Assembly (NCBI GenBank): GCA_003507655.1
Contig: DNUZ01000010.1
Location: 1 to 64,000 of the forward strand
From: Lachnospiraceae bacterium
GTDB taxonomy: Bacteria; Bacillota; Clostridia; Lachnospirales; Lachnospiraceae
Reading direction: 5' to 3'
DNA: 64,000 nt
The position numbers and the translations under genes were made by a program. Numbering within the stretch: the stretch's first letter is position 1; every line of letters begins with the position of its first letter. The notes under the pieces were generated by a model that worked only from the letters and a program-made list of their open reading frames with translations, was not told the DNA's origin and did not search any database. Positions 1 through 7,430 of the stretch are shown here, piece after piece.

Positions 1-86
1 CCATTTTTCAAGTAAGATGGATGCTTATGGAGTTTGGAGTGTCGAGAAAATAGGGCACTCCTTTCTTCTGCAGGCATAAGTATTGC

Positions 87-115
87 TTTCAATATACTGC
101 GATAGCAGTTATAAT
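87..115 (+). promoter_or_regulatory. Probable sigma-A promoter upstream of the truncated regulator
   Basis: TTTCAA at 87-92, a 17-base spacer and a perfect TATAAT at 110-115. It lies about 70 bases upstream of the surviving coding sequence, so it is probably the original promoter of the regulator whose 5' part is gone. I see nothing else definable in bases 1-187. Confidence 0.5.
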
Positions 116-187
116 GGAAAGTGATATTTGAGGGTACAAAAAAATTAATTTTTTTTGGTCTAGGGTTGACACGAGCAGGGAGAGACA

Positions 188-511
188 ATGCCTGATATTG
201 AAAAATGCGACAGGCTTGCCGCTTTTTATGGAATTAAGATAGACGCACTGCTCCATTATGAGGAGAAAGTCGGAAAGACGAAGGTTGCACCGCCGCCGGA
301 AGGAAAATTCCTATGGGGAACGGTCAAGGTCGGAAACCGTGGGCAGATCGTGATCCCGAAAGAGGCAAGAGATACGTTTGCATTAAAAGAAGGAGACCGG
401 CTGGTAGTCCTCGGGGATGAGAAACAGGGAATTGCATTGATCAAGGCAGAAAAATTTGAAGAGCAGTTGAGAACAAGTATAGAACTTAGCAGAAGAGAAA
501 TGGAGGAATAG
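188..511 (+). pseudogene. 5'-truncated XRE/AbrB-type transcriptional regulator
   Basis: 107 residues remain. Residues 1-25 look like the end of an XRE helix-turn-helix: the string MPDIEKCDRLAAFYG is what normally follows a WEQGET-type turn. Residues about 40-92 form a SpoVT/AbrB swapped-hairpin domain, with GNRGQIVIPKEAR as the hallmark. Reading upstream in frame gives HEQGET and then a TGA stop at 167-169, so the regulator-like sequence continues before the ATG but the helix-turn-helix start is missing. The ATG has no convincing ribosome binding site, although GGGAGAGA lies just upstream. The intact gene would be a small DNA-binding regulator, often found beside the zinc-ribbon gene that follows here. 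Whether the AbrB part is still made is unknown. Confidence 0.7.
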
Positions 512-514
512 GGT

Positions 515-729
515 ATGAAGTGTCCAAAATGTGGAAAAGAAATGAGAACAGGATATTTATTTACAAGCAAAGACGGAGCATTCAGTTTTGCGAATGAAGT
601 GCCGGGAGTATTTGAAAATGCCAAAAATCAGAGGGATTTGTAGAGATCACACCTTTAAAGGCGAGTCACAGAACTAATATAGCAGCAAATTGCTGCGACG
701 AGTGCAGAATGGTTGCATTTGAATATTAG
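515..729 (+). pseudogene. Small zinc-ribbon (PF20097-like) protein gene with a frameshift
   Basis: The ATG at 515 opens MKCPKCGKEM, a CxxC knuckle, but the frame ends at TAG 641-643 after 42 residues. In the next frame, starting at GAG 631, the sequence continues as EGFVEITPLKAS and ends with CCDECRMVAFEY and a stop at 727-729. This supplies the second cysteine pair of a four-cysteine zinc ribbon of about 71 residues. One G appears to be missing in the CAG(G)AGGG run near 630. The family is small, cytoplasmic and of unknown function, commonly next to XRE/AbrB regulators, as here, where it starts 4 bases after the stop of the preceding gene. A sequencing error is the alternative explanation. 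Confidence 0.75.
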
Positions 730-753
730 TCTGTAAAAAGTAAAGGGGGCAGA

Positions 754-1596
754 ATGGTGAAACATTTAGTAATATATGTACATGGAAAAGGCGGTAACGC
801 CAACGCGGCAGAACACTACAAGCCCTTTTTTGCAGAAAGTGATGTGATCGGTTTTGACTATCAGGCGCAAAATCCGTGGGAGGCACAAAAGGAATTTTCC
901 TCTTTTTTTGAAGTGCATAGTCAGGGGTATGATTCGGTTACTCTGATCGCAAACAGTATAGGAGCATTTTTTTCAATGAGTGCTCTTACTGAACAACAGA
1001 TTGCTCAGGCAATCCTCATTTCCCCGGTCGTAAACATGGAAAAATTAATTGTGGATATGATGATGTGGGCGAACGTAACAGAAGAAGAACTGCGCATCAA
1101 AAAGGAAATTCCTACGGAATTTGGAGAAAAAGATAATCTGACATCCATAGAAACAATATCCGAATTTGCGGGACGCATTGGTGCATCGCTTACGGTCATG
1201 AAAGATGGAGAGCATTGGTTTCATACAGAAGAGCAGATGGAGTTTTTAGACGACTGGCTCAGGAATATAAAAGAAATTAAATCAGGATTAAATATATTGC
1301 GATTCGGAAGAGAATATGAGAATAAAATTTCAGCGGGAGTGCATTTGAACGATGCACTCCCGCTTTTTACGTTAAATATTTATTATTTTGTTTCTTGCTT
1401 CTGTTTTTTAAAGAACAGTAACATCCATATGCCTGCACAGACGATCAGAATACCGATCCATACGACAGGATGGCTATTGTCCCCGGTTTTCGGAGAGGAT
1501 GGGTCAGTAGGATTTGTAGGATCTGACGGAGTAGCAGATTCATTTTTCGTGATGGTGAATGTGTCCTCTCCATCCGTGCTGCCATCCGTGTACTGA
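754..1596 (+). CDS. Alpha/beta-hydrolase family serine hydrolase (frame runs past its natural end)
   Basis: The fold is an alpha/beta hydrolase. There is an oxyanion-loop HGKGGN near residue 10, a nucleophile elbow ANSIGA (serine near residue 68), an acidic residue in the FGEKDN segment and a late histidine in DGEHWFH. Size and order match small RBBP9/YdeN-like esterases, which normally end shortly after the FLDDWL helix, near residue 170. Here the frame continues for about 100 more residues through a strong terminator hairpin at 1333-1368 and into the 3' end of the convergent surface-protein gene. The last third is therefore probably not functional protein; the stop was probably lost by a small indel near 1265-1310, because a +1 shift meets TAA almost at once. 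The start is supported by AAAGGGGG 8 bases upstream. The substrate is unknown. Confidence 0.65.
   Translation: MVKHLVIYVHGKGGNANAAEHYKPFFAESDVIGFDYQAQNPWEAQKEFSSFFEVHSQGYDSVTLIANSIGAFFSMSALTEQQIAQAILISPVVNMEKLIVDMMMWANVTEEELRIKKEIPTEFGEKDNLTSIETISEFAGRIGASLTVMKDGEHWFHTEEQMEFLDDWLRNIKEIKSGLNILRFGREYENKISAGVHLNDALPLFTLNIYYFVSCFCFLKNSNIHMPAQTIRIPIHTTGWLLSPVFGEDGSVGFVGSDGVADSFFVMVNVSSPSVLPSVY
1333..1368 (+). terminator. Intrinsic terminator of the hydrolase gene
   Basis: Perfect 12-bp stem (GCGGGAGTGCAT, 1333-1344, with its complement at 1352-1363), a 7-base loop and a run of T. It lies inside the open frame of the hydrolase, which argues that the frame has lost its own stop codon. Confidence 0.85.
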
Positions 1597-4500
1597 ACAA
1601 GGAGTGTGTAATTTCCTGCAGGCAGTGTCTGCAAATATTCAGCTTTTAAGGTGATGATGGTACTACCAGCCTCAATTTCGTAGTATTTTTTATCCACGAC
1701 CGTACCGTTGATGACGATGCCGGCAAATTTCTTATGGTAGCCATTGACCTTGAAGGTCAAGCCGTTATCCTTGTTGTTTTCCTTCCAGGTGCTGCCGTTG
1801 CCTGAAGTGATATCATAGGCGGTTAAGGCCTTCAACATAGTATCCAGGATAGCCTTGGTGTGTTCACCTGCCATGTTCTTTTCGCCAGCAGACAGAGCAT
1901 CGTAAGCTTTTTTTGCAGATTCGTAGGCATCGATGGCAGCCTTGTTATCAGGCTGAGTCTTGTCAGCGGCAGGCATGGCCTCCGCTTTTTTCACGGCTTT
2001 TTCTGTGTTTTCAATGCTTTTCAGAGCAGATTTTATTGCATTTATGTTGGCAATAAGCTGTTTTTTCTGCTTAGCTGTGTAATTACTGCCATGGGAGTTT
2101 AAAAACTTTTCCATGGCTTTGAGTGCCGTTGCCAAATCGCTCTTCTTACCGGTAGACAGGTTAGAAATAACAGGAATGACCGTGCCATCGGACAATTTGG
2201 TATTACAGCCCTTGCAGTAGCTGTTGCCGGTATGACCTGCTTTTTTGGTGGTAGGTTCTACCATGTCCCGGATTTCCGTTCCGCCTACATGATGTTTGGC
2301 ATCCAGTGTACCATAGGCCTTAGAACAGGTGGTACAAACGGCTCTGTCCTTACAGGTTGCCGTGCCACCGGTATGTTGAGTCTTTTTTCCGGCAGCTTTG
2401 CAGCGGGAGCACTTCTTCCAATGCCTGTGGGCATCACTCTGCCATGTGTTACTGGTGAAATCATGACCGAGGGCAGCAATTTCTTTGTAAGTGGTGTAAT
2501 CGCAACGAGAACAAGTGTCGTAAGCGTTCCAACCCTTTTTTGTACAGGTTGCAGCCTTGGCTTTATGAGAAACCTTGTCATGACCGAGAGCAGCGATCTC
2601 TTTGTAGGTCGTATAATTGCAGTTGGTGCAAGTAAAATAAGTGTTCCAACCGATTTCCGTGCAGGTCGCAGCCTTTGCATCGTATTTGGCAAAATTATGA
2701 CCAAGTGCATCTAATGTTTCTACTTTTGTTGCAGAGCATACGGTACAGGTATAGGTTTTCTGCCCTGCTGTTGTGCAGGTAGGCTGTGTAGTCACTTTGC
2801 CGCTATTCCACTCATGAGGGGATTCCGTGTCGGTGACATCACAGCGGGAGCATTTTTTCCAATGATGGTCAGCATCAGTTTGCCATGTGCCGCCGGTAAA
2901 ATCGTGACCAAGGGTATTGCCATACGGCAGACTGCAGCCTTCGCATATGGCTTTTTCTGTACAGGTTGCCGTGCCACCGGAGTGGTTGACTATATTGTCC
3001 TTTCCATTACAGATAGAACATGAATGCCAATGGCTGGTAGAGTCCGTCTGCCAGGTTGTTCCCCAGTTGTGTTCGCATGCAACGAAAAGGTTGTTGCTTC
3101 CACTAAGAACGGCACTGATCGAGGTGTCGTTGTTTTCATACTGAAATTTGTCCGGGGTGGCATATGCCGCACGACCGGAAGCAATTTGAACGTAATTAGA
3201 ACTATTTGGCTCCACTTCCGTTGTGACACCGATCGGGGCAGTGTTTGTCAGTTCGCCCATAATTTTAATGATCTGTCCGTTAGGCAAATAGATATTGTTT
3301 GCTTTGCTACTCTTTTTGTTCCCGGTGACGTTGATGTTACCGGAAATATTGAATTTTTTGCTTTCACCGTTAAAATATACACCGCCGCCGTTAACTGTCG
3401 CGGTGTTGTCTGTGACGTTGCCGCCCGTAATAGTGAGTAGTCCGCGTTCATTGATGTAAACACCACCGCCATTGCCGGTTGCGGTATTGTTTGTGATGCT
3501 GCCGCCATTGATTTGGAGTGCACCTTGGCCTTTGTTCCAATTTGAGGTGTTTTTGCCGCTTTTCACATAAACGCCGCCACCATCTGTTGCAGTGTTCCCG
3601 GTAATGGTTGCTGAGCCGGAGATTGTTAAAGTATCACAGGTCCGATAATCGCCTATGTGATATACACCGCCACCGTAGGTTGCGGTGTTGCCTGTGATAT
3701 TGCCGCCGTTGATAGTGATATTTTCGTCGTATGTGTAAATACCGCCACCTTGCTCAGATTTATTGCCTGTAATGGTAATACCGTCGGATATGGTAAGGGT
3801 CATATTCGTGAATACACCACCGCCACGCTTATCTGCTGTGTTGTTGCTGATCGTGCCGCCGTATAGCTTTAGATAAGTGCCCACCGATATCACGCCGCCA
3901 CCGGTGTCGGAACATGCATTGCCACTGATCTCACCGCCGTACATCGTGAAAGTGCCGCCGGTATGCATATTTACACCGCCGCCCTCATTGCTTGACCCGT
4001 TAATGACGTGGTTATTGGTGATCTTACCGCCGTACATCGTGAAGTCGCTTTGTTGCGATTCCACGCCGGCACCGTCGCCGGCGGCAGCACTATGAGCAGA
4101 AATGTCTATACGGTTCCCGCTAATCTCACCGCCGTACATAATAAAATCGCCCGTTGAACTGCTGTCCCCGAGTCTCACACCCCTTCCGTACACGTCGGCC
4201 GAGTGAGTGATCGTGCCGCTGCCTTTACAGTCACACAATACGAGTTGTGCGTTACCATAAACGCGGATGACCGCATCAAAAGCGTCTGTCGAATCAGTGG
4301 TTCTCGTGATGCTGTATCCGTTCAGACAGAGATAGAGCGTTTTTCCATCTTTGACAGGGAGTTGTTCGCTTCGTGCCGCATTGCCGCTCAGATAGACGTA
4401 GGCGGTGTTGTCGTCACCATAGTCAATATCCGATGTTCCGTCCCACGCCGTCCATACGACATCTGCACATTCTCCCGTATGGTCACCGATGTCTGTGTGC

Positions 4501-4619
4501 GTTGTACCACAGATCGGGTGTGTATGTGTGCCGTCATCTGCCAATGCAGTTACATTTGTCATGCACAGCGTGGCACATAGGAGCAGTACTGCTCCGAATA
4601 CTCCTTTCCGAACTTTCAT
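1383..4619 (-). CDS. Secreted cell-wall-anchored surface protein: beta-helix, cysteine/histidine repeats, LPXTG-type anchor
   Basis: 1078 residues. Order: Sec signal peptide (1-28, ending TALADD); a short Cys/His-rich head; a right-handed beta-helix of about 12 turns (residues about 140-450) built on GGG-V/I, MYGGEISGN and ITGNTA motifs; a Cys/His segment (about 513-800) with repeated HW-x-x-CSRC and GW-N-x-x-x-TC-x-x-C units; a lysine/alanine-rich helical stalk (about 820-935); a beta domain; a Pro/Thr linker; and a C-terminal sorting signal with SPKTG near 1042, a hydrophobic stretch and a KKQKQ tail. It should be covalently attached to peptidoglycan by a sortase. No sortase gene is present in the window. 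An AAGGAGGG ribosome binding site precedes the ATG. It is more GC-rich than the neighbouring genes, which suggests acquisition. It probably acts as an adhesin or glycan-binding protein; the ligand is unknown. Confidence 0.85.
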   Translation of the reverse strand: MKVRKGVFGAVLLLCATLCMTNVTALADDGTHTHPICGTTHTDIGDHTGECADVVWTAWDGTSDIDYGDDNTAYVYLSGNAARSEQLPVKDGKTLYLCLNGYSITRTTDSTDAFDAVIRVYGNAQLVLCDCKGSGTITHSADVYGRGVRLGDSSSTGDFIMYGGEISGNRIDISAHSAAAGDGAGVESQQSDFTMYGGKITNNHVINGSSNEGGGVNMHTGGTFTMYGGEISGNACSDTGGGVISVGTYLKLYGGTISNNTADKRGGGVFTNMTLTISDGITITGNKSEQGGGIYTYDENITINGGNITGNTATYGGGVYHIGDYRTCDTLTISGSATITGNTATDGGGVYVKSGKNTSNWNKGQGALQINGGSITNNTATGNGGGVYINERGLLTITGGNVTDNTATVNGGGVYFNGESKKFNISGNINVTGNKKSSKANNIYLPNGQIIKIMGELTNTAPIGVTTEVEPNSSNYVQIASGRAAYATPDKFQYENNDTSISAVLSGSNNLFVACEHNWGTTWQTDSTSHWHSCSICNGKDNIVNHSGGTATCTEKAICEGCSLPYGNTLGHDFTGGTWQTDADHHWKKCSRCDVTDTESPHEWNSGKVTTQPTCTTAGQKTYTCTVCSATKVETLDALGHNFAKYDAKAATCTEIGWNTYFTCTNCNYTTYKEIAALGHDKVSHKAKAATCTKKGWNAYDTCSRCDYTTYKEIAALGHDFTSNTWQSDAHRHWKKCSRCKAAGKKTQHTGGTATCKDRAVCTTCSKAYGTLDAKHHVGGTEIRDMVEPTTKKAGHTGNSYCKGCNTKLSDGTVIPVISNLSTGKKSDLATALKAMEKFLNSHGSNYTAKQKKQLIANINAIKSALKSIENTEKAVKKAEAMPAADKTQPDNKAAIDAYESAKKAYDALSAGEKNMAGEHTKAILDTMLKALTAYDITSGNGSTWKENNKDNGLTFKVNGYHKKFAGIVINGTVVDKKYYEIEAGSTIITLKAEYLQTLPAGNYTLLVQYTDGSTDGEDTFTITKNESATPSDPTNPTDPSSPKTGDNSHPVVWIGILIVCAGIWMLLFFKKQKQETK
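2459..2696 (-). repeat. Tandem ~120-bp repeat inside the surface-protein gene
   Basis: Two adjacent copies (about 2459-2577 and 2578-2696) encode the same 40-residue unit: an ATCT-x-x-GWN entry, a TC-x-x-C pair and a TTYKEIAALGH ending. They differ at many third positions, so the duplication is old and selected at the protein level. Looser copies lie on both sides. Confidence 0.75.
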
Positions 4620-4659
4620 GGTTCATTCCCTCCTTTTCATATGTTCCTCAATATTCTTT

Positions 4660-4729
4660 GTTCACCTATGGACTTGACATCAAGGCAGACTTTCTTAATA
4701 ATGGTATTATACATTGTTCATCTATGAAC
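4660..4729. promoter_or_regulatory. Divergent intergenic region with two 14-bp palindromes and a MerR-side promoter
   Basis: GTTCATCTATGAAC at 4716-4729 is a perfect palindrome and GTTCACCTATGGAC at 4660-4673 is a close copy of it. Their centres are 56 bp apart. Between them, reading towards the MerR gene, lie TTGACA (4674-4679) and TAATAA (4696-4701) with a 16-base spacer. The arrangement suggests binding sites for the adjacent MerR regulator or another dimeric protein controlling both genes. That is inference. Confidence 0.5.
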
Positions 4730-4754
4730 GAAGCAAGGGGTTGGAACGAAAAAT

Positions 4755-5561
4755 ATGGAAAAGGATACAAAAAAGTTATTTCAGATCACGGAAGCAGCCC
4801 ATGCCTGCGGTCTTTCCCGTAGTACATTGATGCGCATGGAGAAAAAAGGGTTGCTTACGCCTGCCTATATTGCAGCGGAGAGTGGGCGAAGGTACTACGA
4901 CAACCATGATGTGGCACGCATTTTGCAGATTGAAAAATTCAAGAGTATGGGGCTTACTACAGAGCAGATCGCAGACTACTTTGCTCAGGGTGGTGAAATA
5001 TCGACGCTGCTGGCGACGTTAGAGAGCCGTCTGCAGGACATCCAACGCAATGTAGAAGAGTTGCGACTGCGGACGATGGAGGCGCCGGGTATCTCCGTGC
5101 AGATCATGCGGCAGCCTGCTGTGACCTGCAGGATGCGGGAGTGTATGGGGCGTACGGTTGCAGATAAGTACGCGGATATGTACGATTTTTACAGCGAATG
5201 TGTCCGACAGGGCTGTGTTCTCTCCGAAGAGCCATTGTTTACGATTTCGGATCGACAGGACTATTTAGAGGGTTATATCAGCAGTGAGCCATATCCTTAT
5301 ACTGTCTGTGTTCCCGTGCAACCGGAAAAAGCACCTGCGGATGCGCTGGTATTACCGGAATGTCGTGTGTTATCGGTGCTGTACTGCGGTGATTATTCCG
5401 GTGTGGATGAGGCGTGGCTGACACTGGGGCGGGAGGTGAAGGCGCGCGGCCTGACACTTGCAGGTAATCCGCGTGTCCTTGGTATCGTTGCTCCATATAC
5501 AGGTCGTGAAATCGAAAGCCGGCGGTATTGCTCAAGATTTGTCCTGCCGGTGATGGAGTGA
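4755..5561 (+). CDS. MerR-family regulator with GyrI-like effector-binding domain
   Basis: 268 residues. Residues about 8-76 are a MerR winged helix (LFQITEAAHACGLSRSTLMR followed by the GRRYYDNHDVARI wing). Residues about 78-110 form the dimerisation coiled coil. Residues about 115-265 look like the GyrI/BmrR C-terminal ligand-binding domain. Such proteins distort a promoter with a long spacer and activate it when a small hydrophobic or cationic ligand binds. The gene is divergent from the surface-protein gene and the intergenic palindromes could be its sites. The nearest Shine-Dalgarno-like sequence (CAAGGGG) is rather far from the ATG, so expression may be weak. Codon use is GC-rich compared with the rest of the window, as in the surface-protein gene, so the two may have arrived together. 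Confidence 0.85.
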   Translation: MEKDTKKLFQITEAAHACGLSRSTLMRMEKKGLLTPAYIAAESGRRYYDNHDVARILQIEKFKSMGLTTEQIADYFAQGGEISTLLATLESRLQDIQRNVEELRLRTMEAPGISVQIMRQPAVTCRMRECMGRTVADKYADMYDFYSECVRQGCVLSEEPLFTISDRQDYLEGYISSEPYPYTVCVPVQPEKAPADALVLPECRVLSVLYCGDYSGVDEAWLTLGREVKARGLTLAGNPRVLGIVAPYTGREIESRRYCSRFVLPVME

Positions 5562-5568
5562 GGGGGAG

Positions 5569-5970
5569 TTGCGTCCTTTCACAGTTGTGTGTTCTTTTTT
5601 GTTACATAGTCAGAAATATTTTTCTGATTTTATAGAAAAGTATGGTTTTGAAGATATGTATTCCGGTGGATTTTATCCCTTTGAGAGCCTTGAAGAACAC
5701 TGGGCTTACTGGTCGAGATATATTTTAATCAACCGCTATATGGACTGCGACAATGGAACCTATCAAAAATTGTTTGAACTTGTAAAAGATAAAGATTATT
5801 TTGTGCTGACGACAAATGTGGATCACCAGTTCCAGAAGGCCGGGTTTGACAAACAGAGGTTATTTTATACACAGGGAGATTACGGACTGTTTCAGTGCAG
5901 CGAACCCTGTCATCGTGCCACTTATGATAATGATGGGGATATTGGGGAGGTTATTTGCCGATGTCATTGA
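5569..5970 (+). pseudogene. Remnant of a Sir2-family NAD-dependent deacetylase-like gene
   Basis: The frame contains a recognisable internal segment of bacterial Sir2-family proteins: FIEKYGFEDMYSGGFYPF, then HWAYWSRYILINRY, KDKDYFVLTTNVDHQFQKAGF and YTQGDYGLFQCSEPCH. The N-terminal Rossmann part with the NAD-binding GAG motif is absent, and the frame ends shortly after the first cysteine pair region. The C-terminal half is replaced by the promoter of the toxin-antitoxin operon. The opening TTG has no credible ribosome binding site. This is a gene fragment, not a working enzyme. The promoter overlap suggests that insertion of the downstream module or a deletion truncated it. Confidence 0.7.
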
Positions 5971-5995
5971 CTCTGTTGTATGGGATAGGTATAAT
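5967..5995 (+). promoter_or_regulatory. Promoter of the toxin-antitoxin operon
   Basis: TTGACT (5967-5972), a 17-base spacer and TATAAT (5990-5995), 46 bases before the antitoxin ATG. It overlaps the final codons of the Sir2-like remnant. Confidence 0.75.
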
Positions 5996-6040
5996 ATGAT
6001 TAGAATATTACTATCACTATAAAAGCAGGGAGGTATAGCT

Positions 6041-6328
6041 ATGAATATTCGTCCATCCGCAGCAATTCGTCAGAATTATAATGAAATTGCTGATATGTGC
6101 AGAAAGACCGAAGAGCCGGTGTTCCTTACTAAAAATGGTGAGGGAGATTTGGTTGTTATGGATATTGGAACATATAATCGTAGAGAAAAAATGCTAAAAC
6201 TTCGTGAGGAACTGCTTGCCGTTGAGGAAGATAGAATGCGTGGAAGTAAGGGATACTCGGTTGAGGAAGTTACTGCAATGATACGAAATGCGATCAGGGA
6301 GGCAGAAGGACATGGAACAGCAGAGTAA
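6041..6328 (+). CDS. Phd/YefM (RelB-like) type II antitoxin
   Basis: 95 residues. The N-terminal half is the prevent-host-death fold: MNIRPSAAIRQNYNEIADMC, then EPVFLTKNGEGDLVVMDIGTY, the strand that contacts DNA as a dimer. The C-terminal half is an acidic and basic helical tail that would wrap and neutralise the toxin. The start is set by GGGAGG 10 bases upstream. Its stop overlaps the next gene by 17 bases, the usual coupling in these operons. Such antitoxins repress their own promoter, here 5967-5995. Pairing with the following RelE/ParE-type gene is inferred from order and overlap. Confidence 0.85.
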   Translation: MNIRPSAAIRQNYNEIADMCRKTEEPVFLTKNGEGDLVVMDIGTYNRREKMLKLREELLAVEEDRMRGSKGYSVEEVTAMIRNAIREAEGHGTAE

Positions 6329-6629
6329 GTATCGTGTGATCGTATCCGAACGGGCAACGCAGATGCTCGTTTCACATGTTGCATTTTTAGCACAGACCAG
6401 CCCGGAAGCAGCCGAACGTCTGACGGTAGAATTTGAAAAGACAGCTCATTCGTTAGAAGTGATGCCCCAGAGATGTCCGTGGCTTACAGGGGAATATATT
6501 CCCAGAAAGGCTTACCGTTTTATTTTGTTTGAAAACCGTTATATGATAATTTTCCAGATAGTAGATGACATCGTTTATGCCGACTGTGTGGTAGATTGCA
6601 GACAGGATTACAATTGGCTCATTCAATAA
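6312..6629 (+). CDS. RelE/ParE-family toxin
   Basis: I place the start at ATG 6312 (MEQQSKYRVIVSERATQML), which overlaps the antitoxin end and follows a GGGAGG. A further upstream in-frame ATG at 6288 has no such support. The 105 residues follow the RelE/ParE plan: YRVIVSERA strand, long helices with SPEAAERLTVEFEKTAHSLEVMPQRCPWL, then RKAYRFILFENRYMIIFQIVDDIVYADCVVDCRQDY. The R-x-x-R-F-I-L-F and Y-x-I-x-F core is intact. RelE members cut mRNA in the ribosome and ParE members poison gyrase; the sequence does not decide between them. The closing D-x-R-QDYNWLI is common in gut Firmicute members. Confidence 0.8.
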   Translation: MEQQSKYRVIVSERATQMLVSHVAFLAQTSPEAAERLTVEFEKTAHSLEVMPQRCPWLTGEYIPRKAYRFILFENRYMIIFQIVDDIVYADCVVDCRQDYNWLIQ

Positions 6630-6650
6630 CAACAGAATACCCATAACCCT

Positions 6651-6680
6651 AAAAACGTCACCCCCGCCGGTGACGTTTTT
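6651..6680. terminator. Terminator after the toxin gene
   Basis: Perfect 12-bp stem AAAAACGTCACC / GGTGACGTTTTT with a short CCCGCC loop. A run of T lies on the + side and a matching run of A on the other, so it could work in both directions. Confidence 0.85.
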
Positions 6681-6701
6681 CCTATCTATGAAAAATCCCT
6701 C

Positions 6702-6750
6702 TTGACGAGTGACCGAATGGTAACTATAATAATAGTAACCAATCGGTTAC
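6702..6750 (+). promoter_or_regulatory. tetR promoter with overlapping operator
   Basis: TTGACG (6702-6707), 17 bases, TATAAT (6725-6730). Just downstream is GTAACC-AATC-GGTTAC (6735-6750), a perfect inverted repeat typical of TetR-family operators. A related half-site GAATGGTAAC overlaps the spacer, and AATGGTAAC (from about 6716) pairs with GTTACCATT ending near 6754. The layout fits autorepression by the following gene. Confidence 0.8.
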
Positions 6751-6773
6751 CATTTATTTCAAGGAGAATGCCA

Positions 6774-7409
6774 ATGGAAACAAGAGAAAAAAACACCAAA
6801 GAAAGAATTTTAGAAGAAGCATTAAAACTTTTCTCACAAAGCGGCTATATGGGAACATCCATGAACGATATCGCAGCCGAATTAGGCGTTACAAAAGCCG
6901 CGTTGTATAAGCATTACAAAAGCAAGCAGGAGATATTAGAAAGTATTGTAGAACGAATGAATCAGATGGATGCAGAAAGAGCAAAAAAATATGAGATGCC
7001 GGAAGGAAATATGGCAGAAGTGATAGCAGGATATAAGGACACTGCACTGGATAAGATCAAGCAGTATACAAAAGTACAGTTTTTACATTGGACAGAGGAA
7101 GAATTTCCATGCCGGTTCCGGAAAATGCTGACCTTAGAGCAGTACCGCGATCCGGACATGGCAGAACTTTACCAGAACTATCTTGCAAAAGGTCCGGTGG
7201 CTTACATCGAAAAAATATTTGCGGGACTTACCAAAAACGATCAGGATGCAAGACAGTTAGCATTAGAATTCTATGGACCGATATTCCTGCTCTACAGTCT
7301 TTATGATGGAATGGACGAAAAACAGGATGTAACAAAAATGGTAGAGCAGCATGTAGAGCGGTTTTCTAAAAGATTAGAGGATACAGAAGAAAGCAGTAAA
7401 AAAGATTGA
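6774..7409 (+). CDS. TetR/AcrR-family transcriptional regulator
   Basis: The start is ATG 6774 (METREKNTKERILEEAL): AAGGAG at 6761-6766 is 7 bases away, and any longer version would overlap the promoter and operator. Residues about 8-55 are the TetR helix-turn-helix (ALKLFSQSGYMGTSMNDIAAELGVTKAALYKHYKSKQEI). The rest is an all-helical ligand and dimer domain with no recognisable ligand signature. It is the first gene of a three-gene unit with a flavodoxin and a small membrane protein, so it probably represses that unit. The flavodoxin suggests a redox or xenobiotic signal, but this is inference. Confidence 0.85.
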   Translation: METREKNTKERILEEALKLFSQSGYMGTSMNDIAAELGVTKAALYKHYKSKQEILESIVERMNQMDAERAKKYEMPEGNMAEVIAGYKDTALDKIKQYTKVQFLHWTEEEFPCRFRKMLTLEQYRDPDMAELYQNYLAKGPVAYIEKIFAGLTKNDQDARQLALEFYGPIFLLYSLYDGMDEKQDVTKMVEQHVERFSKRLEDTEESSKKD

Positions 7410-7430
7410 TAGACAGAGGAGGAAATAAAA

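Noticed and set aside
2232..2714. 160-codon open frame on the + strand inside the surface-protein gene
   Set aside because: It is antisense to the repeated Cys/His region and owes its length to repeat composition; no ribosome binding site or protein motif.
5569..5970. Functional short Sir2-family deacetylase
   Set aside because: The NAD-binding N-terminus and the C-terminal part are both missing.
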